Assembly: GCA_028274885.1 (NCBI GenBank)
Contig: JAQCMX010000109.1
Coordinates: 1-22,403, forward strand
Length of the DNA stretch: 22,403 bases
Direction of reading: 5' to 3'
Source: Haloarculaceae archaeon
Lineage (GTDB): Archaea > Halobacteriota > Halobacteria > Halobacteriales > Haloarculaceae
Each line of letters starts with the position of its first letter. Position 1 is the stretch's first letter. Of this stretch, positions 7,863 to 15,101 are shown piece after piece. The translations under genes were made by a program, and so were the position numbers. The notes under the pieces are model-generated. The model was not told where the DNA came from. It was given only the letters and a program-made list of their open reading frames with translations, and ran no database searches.

Positions 7863-10589
7863 ATGGGTCAACAGGAGTTAGGGGCATACGCGGAACCGTC
7901 CGGGGACGAGGAGGCCCCGTCCCGGCCTGCGGTTGCCGAGGCGCAGGCGATTGCTGGTGACAGGGCAGAGACCACGGTCGATGCCAGCGATCATCTGTTT
8001 CCCTCCGTCGAGGAGACTGTCGAAATTGCCATCACACAGGTGGATTACACGGTCGAGGGCAGCGGCGACGACGAGTACCCGGTGATCCACGTATTCGGAC
8101 GGACGAGCGAACGGGACCTCGTCCATGCCCGGGTGCTGGAGTTCCAACCGTACTTCTATGCACCACAAGAGGAGGTCACGGAGGGGCTACTCCGTGAGTA
8201 CGACCGAGTCACCGACTGGGAGACAACCAACGGGGACGACGAACCGTACGAGTCGATCCGGGGCGAGCGTCTGGTCAAGATTTTCGGACAAACGCCTCGT
8301 GACGTGGGCCGCATTCGGGACGAGTTCGACCACTTCGAGGCCGATATCCTCTTTCCGAACAGGTTCCTTATCGACAAGGATCTGACTGGCGGCGTCCGGC
8401 TGCCGGCGCGGACTGTCGGAGGCGGGGAGCGGACGACACTCCGTGTCCATCACGAGGAACTCGAGCCAGCAGACATCGACGCCAGCCCACGTGTCAACAC
8501 CTTCGACATCGAAGTCGACGATAGATCCGGGTTCCCCGAGGACGGCGAGGAGCCGATCATCTGTATCACCAGCCACGATTCCTACCGCGACGAGTACGTG
8601 GTCTGGCTCTCCGAAGCGCCCGACTGCGAACCCCCACCGGCGGAACTCGACGGGTACGATTCGGTCGTGGCGGACGCCGACGTCGAGGCGGACGTTCGCA
8701 CCTTCGACACCGAGGGCGCGATGCTCGATGGGTTTATGAGCTACATCGAAACGACCGATCCCGACTTAGCGACCGGATGGAATTTCACCGACTTCGACGC
8801 GCCGTATCTGCTCGACAGGCTCGAAATCGTCGACAACCGGAGTGATCGTGATCTCGATATCGACCGCCTCTCCCGGGTTGACGAGGTCTGGCGCAGTGAC
8901 TGGCGGGGGCCAGACGTCAAAGGTCGGGTGATGTTCGACCTCCTGTACGCATACCAGCGAACGAAGTTCACCGAACTGGAGTCGTACCGACTCGAGGATG
9001 TCGGACAGCGGGAACTCGGCGTCGGGAAAGAACGGTATACGGGCGACATCGGCGACCTGTGGGAAGAGGATCCAGAACAGTTGCTGGAGTACAATCTCCG
9101 TGACGTGGAGTTGTGTGTCGAACTGGACCGCGATCAGGATATCGTCGCCTTCTGGAACGAGGTCCGGCAGTTCGTGGGATGCAAGATCGAAGACGCCACC
9201 ACCCCTGGCGATGCCGTAGACATGTACGTGTTGCACAAACTGCACGGGGAGTACGCACTCCCCTCGAAGGGCAGACAGGATGGCGAAGCGTACGAGGGTG
9301 GAGCCGTCTTCGATCCGATCACCGGCGTCCGGGAAAACGTGAGTGTACTGGATCTAAAGAGTCTGTACCCGATGTGTATGGTCACAACCAACGCGTCCCC
9401 TGAGACGAAGGTAGACCCCGAAACCTACGACGGGGAGACCTACCGTGCGCCAAACGGGACCCACTTCCGCAAGGAACCGGACGGCGTGATCCGGGAGATG
9501 GTCGACGAGTTGTTGGCAGAGCGCGAGGAAAAAAAATCTCGGCGGAACGAACACGAACCCGACAGCCGTGAGTACGAACAGTACGACCGTCAGCAGGCGG
9601 CCGTGAAGGTGATAATGAACTCACTGTACGGCGTTTTGGGATGGGATCGGTTCCGCCTGTACGACAAGGAGATGGGCGCGGCCGTCACCGCTACCGGCAG
9701 AAAGGTGATCGAGTTCACCGAGGAGGTGACGTCGGAGCTCGACAAAACAGTCATCTATGGGGACACGGACTCGGTCATGACCGAGATCGGACAGGATGTC
9801 TCGAAGGCCGAAGCCATCGAGCGCTCCTTCGAACTGGAAGAGCGAATCAACGATGCCTACGACGAATTTGCCAGCGAGGAACTGAACGCCACAACTCACC
9901 GCTTCGAAATCGAGTTCGAGAAACTCTACAGACGGTTCTTCCAGGCCGGCAAGAAAAAACGCTATGCGGGACACACCGTCTGGAAGGAGGGAAAGGACGT
10001 AGACGACATCGACATCACCGGGTTCGAGTATCAGCGGTCGGACATCGCCCCGATAACAAAAAACGTACAAAAAAACGTTATCGACAGGATCGTGACCGGG
10101 GCAGACGTCGGAGAGATCAAGGGGTACGTGACCGAGGTTATCGAGGATTTCCAGGACGGGAACGTGGACCCGGAACAGGTCGGGATCCCGGGTGGGATCG
10201 GAAAGCGTCTCGACAACTACGACACGGACACAGCCCAGGTCCGGGGGGCAAAGTATGCGAATCTGCTCGTTGGGACGAACTTCCAGCGGGGATCGAAACC
10301 CAAGCGACTGTACCTCGACAGAGTCCATGCGGATTTTTTCGAGCAAGTCGAGCGCGAACAGGGGCTCGACCCCTCCACCGACCCGCTGTACGGGGAGTTC
10401 CGTCAGAACCCGGACGTGATCTGTTTCGAGTACGCGGATCAACTGCCCGAGGAGTTCGAGATAGACTGGGAGAAGATGCTCAACAAGACGCTCAAAGGGC
10501 CAATCGAGCGCATCCTCTCGGCACTTGAGATCTCCTGGCAGGAGGTCAAAAGCGGGCAGGAACAGAAAGGGCTCGGCGAGTACATGTAA
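7863..10589 (+). CDS. polB: Family B DNA polymerase (replicative PolB)
   Basis: 908-aa DNA polymerase with 3'-5' proofreading. The exonuclease motifs are intact: Exo I 'FDIE' (214-217), Exo II 'NFTDFD' (307-312), Exo III 'YNLRD' (410-414). Polymerase motifs: A 'DLKSLYPMCM' (497-506), B 'KVIMNSLYG' (582-590), C 'YGDTDS' (632-637), and 'KKKRYAG' (697-703). The last eight residues, QKGLGEYM, fit a PCNA-interacting PIP box at the extreme C-terminus. Motifs A, B and C, where many haloarchaeal polB genes carry inteins, are uninterrupted. The start at 7863 is supported by a TATA box about 28 nt upstream. The ~55 N-terminal residues are acidic and low in complexity, as is common in halophiles. In Haloferax volcanii polB is also followed by the suf genes, so the neighbourhood is conserved. 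Confidence 0.96.
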   Translation: MGQQELGAYAEPSGDEEAPSRPAVAEAQAIAGDRAETTVDASDHLFPSVEETVEIAITQVDYTVEGSGDDEYPVIHVFGRTSERDLVHARVLEFQPYFYAPQEEVTEGLLREYDRVTDWETTNGDDEPYESIRGERLVKIFGQTPRDVGRIRDEFDHFEADILFPNRFLIDKDLTGGVRLPARTVGGGERTTLRVHHEELEPADIDASPRVNTFDIEVDDRSGFPEDGEEPIICITSHDSYRDEYVVWLSEAPDCEPPPAELDGYDSVVADADVEADVRTFDTEGAMLDGFMSYIETTDPDLATGWNFTDFDAPYLLDRLEIVDNRSDRDLDIDRLSRVDEVWRSDWRGPDVKGRVMFDLLYAYQRTKFTELESYRLEDVGQRELGVGKERYTGDIGDLWEEDPEQLLEYNLRDVELCVELDRDQDIVAFWNEVRQFVGCKIEDATTPGDAVDMYVLHKLHGEYALPSKGRQDGEAYEGGAVFDPITGVRENVSVLDLKSLYPMCMVTTNASPETKVDPETYDGETYRAPNGTHFRKEPDGVIREMVDELLAEREEKKSRRNEHEPDSREYEQYDRQQAAVKVIMNSLYGVLGWDRFRLYDKEMGAAVTATGRKVIEFTEEVTSELDKTVIYGDTDSVMTEIGQDVSKAEAIERSFELEERINDAYDEFASEELNATTHRFEIEFEKLYRRFFQAGKKKRYAGHTVWKEGKDVDDIDITGFEYQRSDIAPITKNVQKNVIDRIVTGADVGEIKGYVTEVIEDFQDGNVDPEQVGIPGGIGKRLDNYDTDTAQVRGAKYANLLVGTNFQRGSKPKRLYLDRVHADFFEQVEREQGLDPSTDPLYGEFRQNPDVICFEYADQLPEEFEIDWEKMLNKTLKGPIERILSALEISWQEVKSGQEQKGLGEYM

Positions 10590-10774
10590 ACAGTCGATCG
10601 GGCACGCAAAGCGATCACACCTCGCCTCCTACAGGAATAAGAACCGTCCAAATGGGCGAGAGTGCCCGGAGACTCGCGTTCGCGTCGGTTTTGGGCACAG
10701 CAACACGGCGTGTTCTTGCATTCTTTCACAAAAATAGTGGGGCAAACCACTTGTATTTGCTCTGTATCCTGTAC

Positions 10775-10786
10775 TCGAAATTTCGA
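10775..10786. repeat. 12-bp perfect palindrome upstream of the suf promoter
   Basis: TCGAAATTTCGA is a perfect palindrome directly upstream of the candidate suf TATA element, the place where an archaeal activator or repressor would contact TFB/TBP. I know of no matching named operator. Confidence 0.5.
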
Positions 10787-10819
10787 ATGAAAAAATTTTG
10801 TTGCTTTTTTCCAAATCAA

Positions 10820-10860
10820 GTGGGGTGAAATGCGAAAGCATTATGACTCCCAGGCCCCAC
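10820..10860 (+). other. Candidate RNA hairpin in the sufC 5' leader
   Basis: The outer stem GTGGGG/CCCCAC encloses AATGC-GAAA-GCATT, a 5-bp stem closed by a GNRA-type tetraloop. It ends 24 nt before the sufC ATG. Both helices are perfect by eye. Function, and even transcription, are inferred. Confidence 0.4.
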
Positions 10861-10884
10861 GTTTTGAATGACACAAGAACATCT

Positions 10885-11799
10885 ATGGCAACACTCAAAA
10901 TAGACGACCTCCGAGCGAAAGTCGCAGAGGAAAACGGTGAACAGATCCTCCGTGGCGTGAACCTTGAGGTGAAGAGTGGTGACATTCACGCGCTGATGGG
11001 GCCAAACGGGAGTGGAAAGTCAACCCTAGCGAAGGTCATCGCCGGTCACCCGGCCTACGAGGTGACAGGTGGGGGCGTTGAACTCCACCTTGAGGGCGAC
11101 GAATACGACGACGAGATCCCGGCGGACATGCGTGAGTGGGACCTCCTAGAACTGGAGCCAAACGAGCGGGCTGCGCTCGGGATCTTCCTTGGCTTCCAGT
11201 ATCCCTCCGAGATCGAAGGCGTGACCATGGTGAACTTCCTGCGGACAGCCCTCAACGCCAAGCTCGAAGAGCGTGAGGAACTGTTCGAAGAGGAGGACGG
11301 AGAGGCTGGAGACGAAGACGAAGACGAGGAGGCCGGATACGAGACGTCCCCGATGGAGGGTCCAGCCGACGAGGGCGAGGTCGGCGTCGCGGAGTTTCAG
11401 CAGATCCTGCAGGAAAAGATGGAAGTGCTGGATATGGACGAGAAATTCGCCAACCGGTATCTCAACGCCGGCTTTTCCGGTGGCGAAAAGAAACAAAACG
11501 AGGTGTTACAGGCGGCGATACTCGAGCCCGCAGTCGCGGTCCTCGACGAAATCGACTCCGGGCTCGATATCGATCGCTTGCAGGACGTTTCCGACGGGAT
11601 CAATGCGCTCCGCGACGAGGAGGGTGCCGGCATCCTCCAGATCACGCACTACCAGCGCATCCTGGATTACGTCGAACCGGACCACGTCCACGTGATGCTT
11701 AACGGTGAGATCGCACAGAGCGGCGGTCCGGAACTGGCCGAGAAGCTCGAAGACGAAGGGTACGATTGGGTCCGCGAAGCGGCCCTCGAAACAGCGTAA
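10885..11799 (+). CDS. sufC: SufC, ABC ATPase of the SUF Fe-S assembly complex
   Basis: 304-aa cytosolic ATPase that works with SufB and SufD to build Fe-S clusters. Visible motifs: Walker A 'GPNGSGKST' (39-47), Q-loop 'GFQYP' (103-107), ABC signature 'FSGGEKKQNE' (197-206), Walker B 'VAVLDEIDSGLD' (217-228) and H-loop 'ITHYQR' (253-258). It is longer than bacterial SufC (~250 aa) because of a very acidic insert at about 130-167, between the Q-loop and the signature motif. The start at ATG 10885 matches the typical N-terminus 'MATLxIxDL'; an in-frame ATG at 10843 would add 14 unrelated residues and lie inside the leader hairpin. sufB starts 13 nt after the stop. Confidence 0.95.
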   Translation: MATLKIDDLRAKVAEENGEQILRGVNLEVKSGDIHALMGPNGSGKSTLAKVIAGHPAYEVTGGGVELHLEGDEYDDEIPADMREWDLLELEPNERAALGIFLGFQYPSEIEGVTMVNFLRTALNAKLEEREELFEEEDGEAGDEDEDEEAGYETSPMEGPADEGEVGVAEFQQILQEKMEVLDMDEKFANRYLNAGFSGGEKKQNEVLQAAILEPAVAVLDEIDSGLDIDRLQDVSDGINALRDEEGAGILQITHYQRILDYVEPDHVHVMLNGEIAQSGGPELAEKLEDEGYDWVREAALETA

Positions 11800-11811
11800 C
11801 TGGTGATACAT

Positions 11812-13242
11812 ATGAGTTCAGAACAAAACCATCTCGAAGACGCAGATACGGAAGCACGGTTCGAATTCAAGAAAGAAGAGAAGTCCGCGTTCAAAACCGA
11901 AAAGGGGCTTACCGAGGAAACCATCCGGGTGATCTCCGAGGACAAAGACGAGCCCGAGTGGATGCTCGAGCGACGTCTCCGTGCGCTCGAACAGTTCCAG
12001 GAGATGCCGATGCCGACGGACTGGCCCGGTCAGCCCGACCTCTCGGAGGTCGACCTCAACGAGATTGTTCCGTACATCCGCCCGGACATCGAAACCCGTG
12101 GTGGCGCCGAAAGCTGGGAGGACCTTCCCGAAGAGATCCAGGACACGTTCGACAAACTCGGCATCCCGGAGGCGGAGAAAAACGCCCTCTCGGGCGTGGG
12201 TGCCCAGTACGAGTCCGAGATTGTCTACCAGAATATGAAAGAGCAGTGGGAGGAAAAGGGTGTCATCTTCATGGACATGGACAGGGCCGTCCAGGAACAC
12301 CCAGAAATCCTCAAAGAACACTTCATGACGACGTGTGTGCCTCCGAGCGACAACAAGTTCGCTGCACTCCATGGGGCAATCTGGTCCGGTGGATCGTTCG
12401 TCTACGTGCCCGAGGACACGACCGTCGAAATGCCCGTCCAGGCGTACTTCCGGATGAACTCCGAGGGGATGGGGCAGTTCGAACACACGCTCATCATCGC
12501 CGAGGACAACTCCGAAGTCCACTACATCGAGGGCTGTTCTGCGCCGAAATACTCCGAGTTTAATCTCCACTCGGGCGGCGTCGAGGTGTTCGTTGGCGAG
12601 AACGCACACGTCCAGTACTCCACGGTCCAAAACTGGTCGCGCAACACGTACAACCTCAACACGAAGCGTGCAATCTGCGAGCAGGACGGCACGATGGAGT
12701 GGGTTTCCGGGTCGATGGGGTCGAAGGCCACGATGCTTTACCCCTCGACCGTCCTGAAAGGGCCGGGCGCGACGGACAATCACATCACCATCGCCTTTGC
12801 GGGTGAGGGACAGAACATCGACACCGGCGCGAAAGTCTACCACAACGCACCGGACACGAAATCGACAATCGAGTCCAAGTCGGTGAGCAAGGACGGTGGC
12901 CGCACCAACTACCGTGGACTCGTCCACATCGCAGACGGTGCAGAGGACTCCTCGACCGCCGTGGAGTGTGATGCACTGATGTTCGACAACGAGTCTACGT
13001 CGGACACGATGCCGTACATGGAGATCCAGGAGAGCAAAGTCGACGTGGCCCACGAGGCCACGGTCGGCAAGATCGGCGACGAGGACGTCTTCTACCTGCA
13101 GTCCCGCGGACTCGACGACGACGACGCAAAACAGATGATCGTCGCCGGCTTCATCGAGCCAATCACCGAGGAACTGCCGATCGAGTATGCGGTCGAACTG
13201 AACCGTCTGATCGAACTCGAGATGGAGGGTAGTCTCGGATAA
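11812..13242 (+). CDS. sufB: SufB, Fe-S cluster assembly scaffold
   Basis: 476-aa scaffold protein of the SufBCD complex with the C-terminal beta-helix fold. Conserved features include 'EGCSAP' (240-245, Cys242 corresponding to E. coli Cys254), 'GENAHVQYSTVQNW' (262-275), 'CDALMFDNESTSDT' (386-399) and 'HEATVGKIGDEDVFYL' (414-429; H414-E415 correspond to the essential His-Glu pair). At the position of E. coli Cys405 there is Ser395, as in SufB of many Gram-positive bacteria and archaea. The start ATG at 11812 is preceded by GGTGAT (11802-11807), a perfect match to the haloarchaeal anti-SD, so translation is SD-driven within the operon. An in-frame upstream ATG at 11803 overlaps this SD and is less likely. 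Confidence 0.96.
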   Translation: MSSEQNHLEDADTEARFEFKKEEKSAFKTEKGLTEETIRVISEDKDEPEWMLERRLRALEQFQEMPMPTDWPGQPDLSEVDLNEIVPYIRPDIETRGGAESWEDLPEEIQDTFDKLGIPEAEKNALSGVGAQYESEIVYQNMKEQWEEKGVIFMDMDRAVQEHPEILKEHFMTTCVPPSDNKFAALHGAIWSGGSFVYVPEDTTVEMPVQAYFRMNSEGMGQFEHTLIIAEDNSEVHYIEGCSAPKYSEFNLHSGGVEVFVGENAHVQYSTVQNWSRNTYNLNTKRAICEQDGTMEWVSGSMGSKATMLYPSTVLKGPGATDNHITIAFAGEGQNIDTGAKVYHNAPDTKSTIESKSVSKDGGRTNYRGLVHIADGAEDSSTAVECDALMFDNESTSDTMPYMEIQESKVDVAHEATVGKIGDEDVFYLQSRGLDDDDAKQMIVAGFIEPITEELPIEYAVELNRLIELEMEGSLG

Positions 13243-13257
13243 CCCCGGGATCCGACA

Positions 13258-14475
13258 ATGAGTACGCAGGTACACGCGAACCTGACCGAGCAGCAAGTAA
13301 CGGAGATTAGCGACTCGCTTGGCGAACCGGAGTGGTTGCTCGAGACGCGCTTGGACGCACTCGCGGCACTCGAGGAACTGGACATGCCGGAGGTCATCCG
13401 GACACCCGGCCGTGACTGGACGAACCTCGACGCACTCGAGTACGAGACACTCGTCGATCCACTCGACTGGGCCCAGGAGAAAGACCGGGTTGACGCCGAA
13501 GGTGTCGACGTACTCGCCTGGGAGGAGGCACTGGAAAAGCATGGGGACCTCATCCGAGAGCAGTTCGGTAGCGTCGTCGACCCACATCGGGACTATCTGA
13601 CGGCGTTGTCGACGGCTCTGTTCAGTGCCGGTACGGTCGTCTACGTGCCAGCAGGGGTCGTCGCGGAGGACATTACCATCCGCACGCGGATGAACTCCCG
13701 CTCGCTTTTCAATTACACACTGGTCGTCGCAGAGGAGTCGGCAAGCGTGACGATTCTCGAACGGCAATCGACCGGAGACGACACAAAGGAGATCGAGGAG
13801 GGTCGCTACTACAGCGGCATCGTCGAAGCCATCGCCGGTGAGAACGCCCACGTTCAGTACGGAACCTTGCAGAACCTCTCCGAGGAGACGTACAACTACC
13901 AGACCAAGCGCGGCCACACCAGCGAGTACGGCCAGATAAACTGGATCGAAGGCAACATCGGGACGCGCCTGACAAAGACCTCGATCGAGACACGACTGAT
14001 CGGAGACAGTAGCGAATCGAAGATCGTCGGTGCGTTCTTTGAGCACGAGGACCAGCACTTCGATCTCGGGAGTCGTATCTGGCACGAAGGTGAGCACACG
14101 ACCGCGGACCTCGTGACGCGTGGGGTGCTCGACGACTCTGCGCGTTCGGTCTACGAGGGCGTTCAGGATGTCGGGACGGACGCGTGGGACACGAACTCGT
14201 ACCAGCGCGAGAACACCCTCATGCTGAGCGACGAGAGCGAGGCGGACGCGTCCCCGAAACTCATCATCAACAACCACGATACCGAGGCGAGCCACTCGGC
14301 CACCGTTGGCCAGGTCGACGCAGAGGAAATGCTCTATATGACCTCCCGCGGGCTCGACGAGGAGCGGGCAACGAACATGCTCGTGGAGGGCTTTTTCGTC
14401 CCGGTGCTGGAGGAGGTTGCGGTCGATGAGTTCCGCGAGGACCTCGAGGACCTGATCTCGGATCGCCTGCGGTAA
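13258..14475 (+). CDS. sufD: SufD, Fe-S cluster assembly protein
   Basis: 405-aa SufB paralogue and partner in the SufBC2D complex. It shares the beta-helix pattern 'GENAHVQYGTLQNLSEETYNY' in shortened form (194-214), followed by 'LIINNHDTEASHSATVGQVDAEEMLYM' in pieces at 335-361; H346 fits the functionally important SufD His (E. coli His360). The N-terminal helical region (1-110) contains 'EPEWLLETRLDAL', also present in SufB as 'EPEWMLERRLRAL'. The start is 15 nt after the sufB stop. The cysteine desulfurase SufS and SufE/SufU are not in the window, so sulfur must come from genes elsewhere. No strong T-run follows the stop, so readthrough into the ferritin-like gene cannot be excluded. Confidence 0.93.
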   Translation: MSTQVHANLTEQQVTEISDSLGEPEWLLETRLDALAALEELDMPEVIRTPGRDWTNLDALEYETLVDPLDWAQEKDRVDAEGVDVLAWEEALEKHGDLIREQFGSVVDPHRDYLTALSTALFSAGTVVYVPAGVVAEDITIRTRMNSRSLFNYTLVVAEESASVTILERQSTGDDTKEIEEGRYYSGIVEAIAGENAHVQYGTLQNLSEETYNYQTKRGHTSEYGQINWIEGNIGTRLTKTSIETRLIGDSSESKIVGAFFEHEDQHFDLGSRIWHEGEHTTADLVTRGVLDDSARSVYEGVQDVGTDAWDTNSYQRENTLMLSDESEADASPKLIINNHDTEASHSATVGQVDAEEMLYMTSRGLDEERATNMLVEGFFVPVLEEVAVDEFREDLEDLISDRLR

Positions 14476-14559
14476 GCCAACGTCCGCCCACCGCACCGTA
14501 TCATCATATATCGGCCCCGACTGTCGTCACCATTTAGGACCCCGGGACACAGGGAACTG

Positions 14560-14565
14560 CTTAAG
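14560..14565 (+). promoter_or_regulatory. TATA-like element of the ferritin-like/dtxR operon
   Basis: CTTAAG is centred about 27 nt before the ATG at 14590, the first codon of an 11-codon mini-ORF. This predicts a leaderless transcript starting at or near 14590 and separates this operon from sufD. Confidence 0.45.
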
Positions 14566-14568
14566 TTG

Positions 14569-14583
14569 ACGTGTTTCTCACGT
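14569..14583. promoter_or_regulatory. Candidate operator, ACGTG-N5-CACGT
   Basis: A perfect 5-bp inverted repeat with a 5-bp spacer sits at about -21 to -7 relative to the predicted transcript start at 14590, that is, between TATA and start. A bound dimer here would block polymerase recruitment. The DtxR-family protein encoded in the same operon is an obvious candidate for autorepression; this is inference. Confidence 0.4.
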
Positions 14584-14589
14584 ACATAT

Positions 14590-14625
14590 ATGAACACTGA
14601 CAGCGCGCCAGGGGAGAACAAATGA
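14590..14625 (+). CDS. 11-codon upstream mini-ORF (possible leader peptide)
   Basis: ATG at 14590 opens an 11-codon frame, MNTDSAPGENK, ending in TGA at 14623-14625, which overlaps the ATG (14622) of the ferritin-like gene as ATGA. The TATA spacing makes 14590 the likely leaderless start, and GGGGAG near its end can act as Shine-Dalgarno for 14622. It may serve translational coupling or be incidental. Confidence 0.35.
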   Translation: MNTDSAPGENK

Positions 14626-15101
14626 CGGTACAGGAGTCTGTCGGGGGGGATCACCAACTGGCCCGCCTCCTCCAGATTGGGATCGTCTTGGAGGAAGTCG
14701 TCGAGGCACGAGCCACAAAACACGCATCCGAGGCAGCGGAACTCGACGACGAGTTGTGTGTGTTCTTAGAGGACGCAGCGAGCGAATCCGCGACGCATCG
14801 CGAACGCCTCGAGAGACTGGTTGGGAAACTGGAAGCGGAGACGGTCCCGTTCGACGAAATCGAGCGACTGGTCGAAAGACAGTACGAGGCCGAACAGGAC
14901 TTCGACGGTGTCCTCTACGACCAGCTGTGTAACGAGGAGACAGCCTACAAGTTCTACGATGACCTCATCGAGGTGTTCGCGGAGTCGAAACGGGAGTTGA
15001 GTATCGACCGGACCCACCTTCTCGAGGTGTTGCGCGATATTCGCAGTGAGGAGGAGGAGGGTGTCGAAGAGGTCACGGCCCTGATGGAGGAACGATCATG
15101 A
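14622..15101 (+). CDS. Ferritin-like domain protein, suf-linked
   Basis: 159-aa, almost all-helical acidic protein that I read as a ferritin-like four-helix bundle. Helices are at about 8-32, 36-70, 76-105 and 104-125, with a C-terminal helix at 129-157. Candidate metal ligands on the helices include E24/E25, E55 and H59 ('ESATH'), E89/E91 ('YEAEQD') and E105/E106 with Y109; these are guesses by position, not a clean ExxH signature. The ATG at 14622 follows GGGGAG and overlaps an 11-codon upstream ORF. The 3' end overlaps the DtxR-type gene (ATGA), and sufD lies upstream, so a role in iron storage, iron donation or oxidative protection around Fe-S assembly is likely. It could instead be a helical protein without metal. 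Confidence 0.65.
   Translation: MTVQESVGGDHQLARLLQIGIVLEEVVEARATKHASEAAELDDELCVFLEDAASESATHRERLERLVGKLEAETVPFDEIERLVERQYEAEQDFDGVLYDQLCNEETAYKFYDDLIEVFAESKRELSIDRTHLLEVLRDIRSEEEEGVEEVTALMEERS

Larger units (their letters stand above)
10590..10884. promoter_or_regulatory. polB-sufC intergenic region: suf promoter and structured leader candidate
   Basis: This AT-rich 295-bp gap has no gene I can support. It contains a perfect 12-bp palindrome TCGAAATTTCGA (10775-10786), a TATA-like AAAAAATTTT (10790-10799), and a long-range inverted repeat CCACTTG (10747-10753) / CAAGTGG (10817-10823). If transcription starts about 27 nt after the TATA centre (near 10822), the leader would begin with GTGGGG (10820-10825), which can pair with CCCCAC (10855-10860) around an inner hairpin AATGC-GAAA-GCATT (10829-10842). 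This arrangement suggests control of the suf operon at the promoter, the leader, or both. Transcript ends are not known. Confidence 0.45.

Noticed and set aside
9350..9780. Intein in polB
   Set aside because: Motifs A, B and C are contiguous and the length is that of an uninterrupted polymerase.
9621..10442. 273-aa minus-strand open frame inside polB
   Set aside because: Antisense shadow of the polymerase palm and thumb; not protein-like.
10868..10903. 11-codon upstream ORF overlapping the sufC start
   Set aside because: It is out of frame, ends 16 nt inside sufC, lacks an SD or leaderless position, and is easily expected by chance.
11818..14496. 892-aa open frame on the minus strand opposite sufB and sufD
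   Set aside because: It lies fully antisense to two certain suf genes and has no recognisable domain. The composition is that expected from the GC-rich codon pattern of the other strand.
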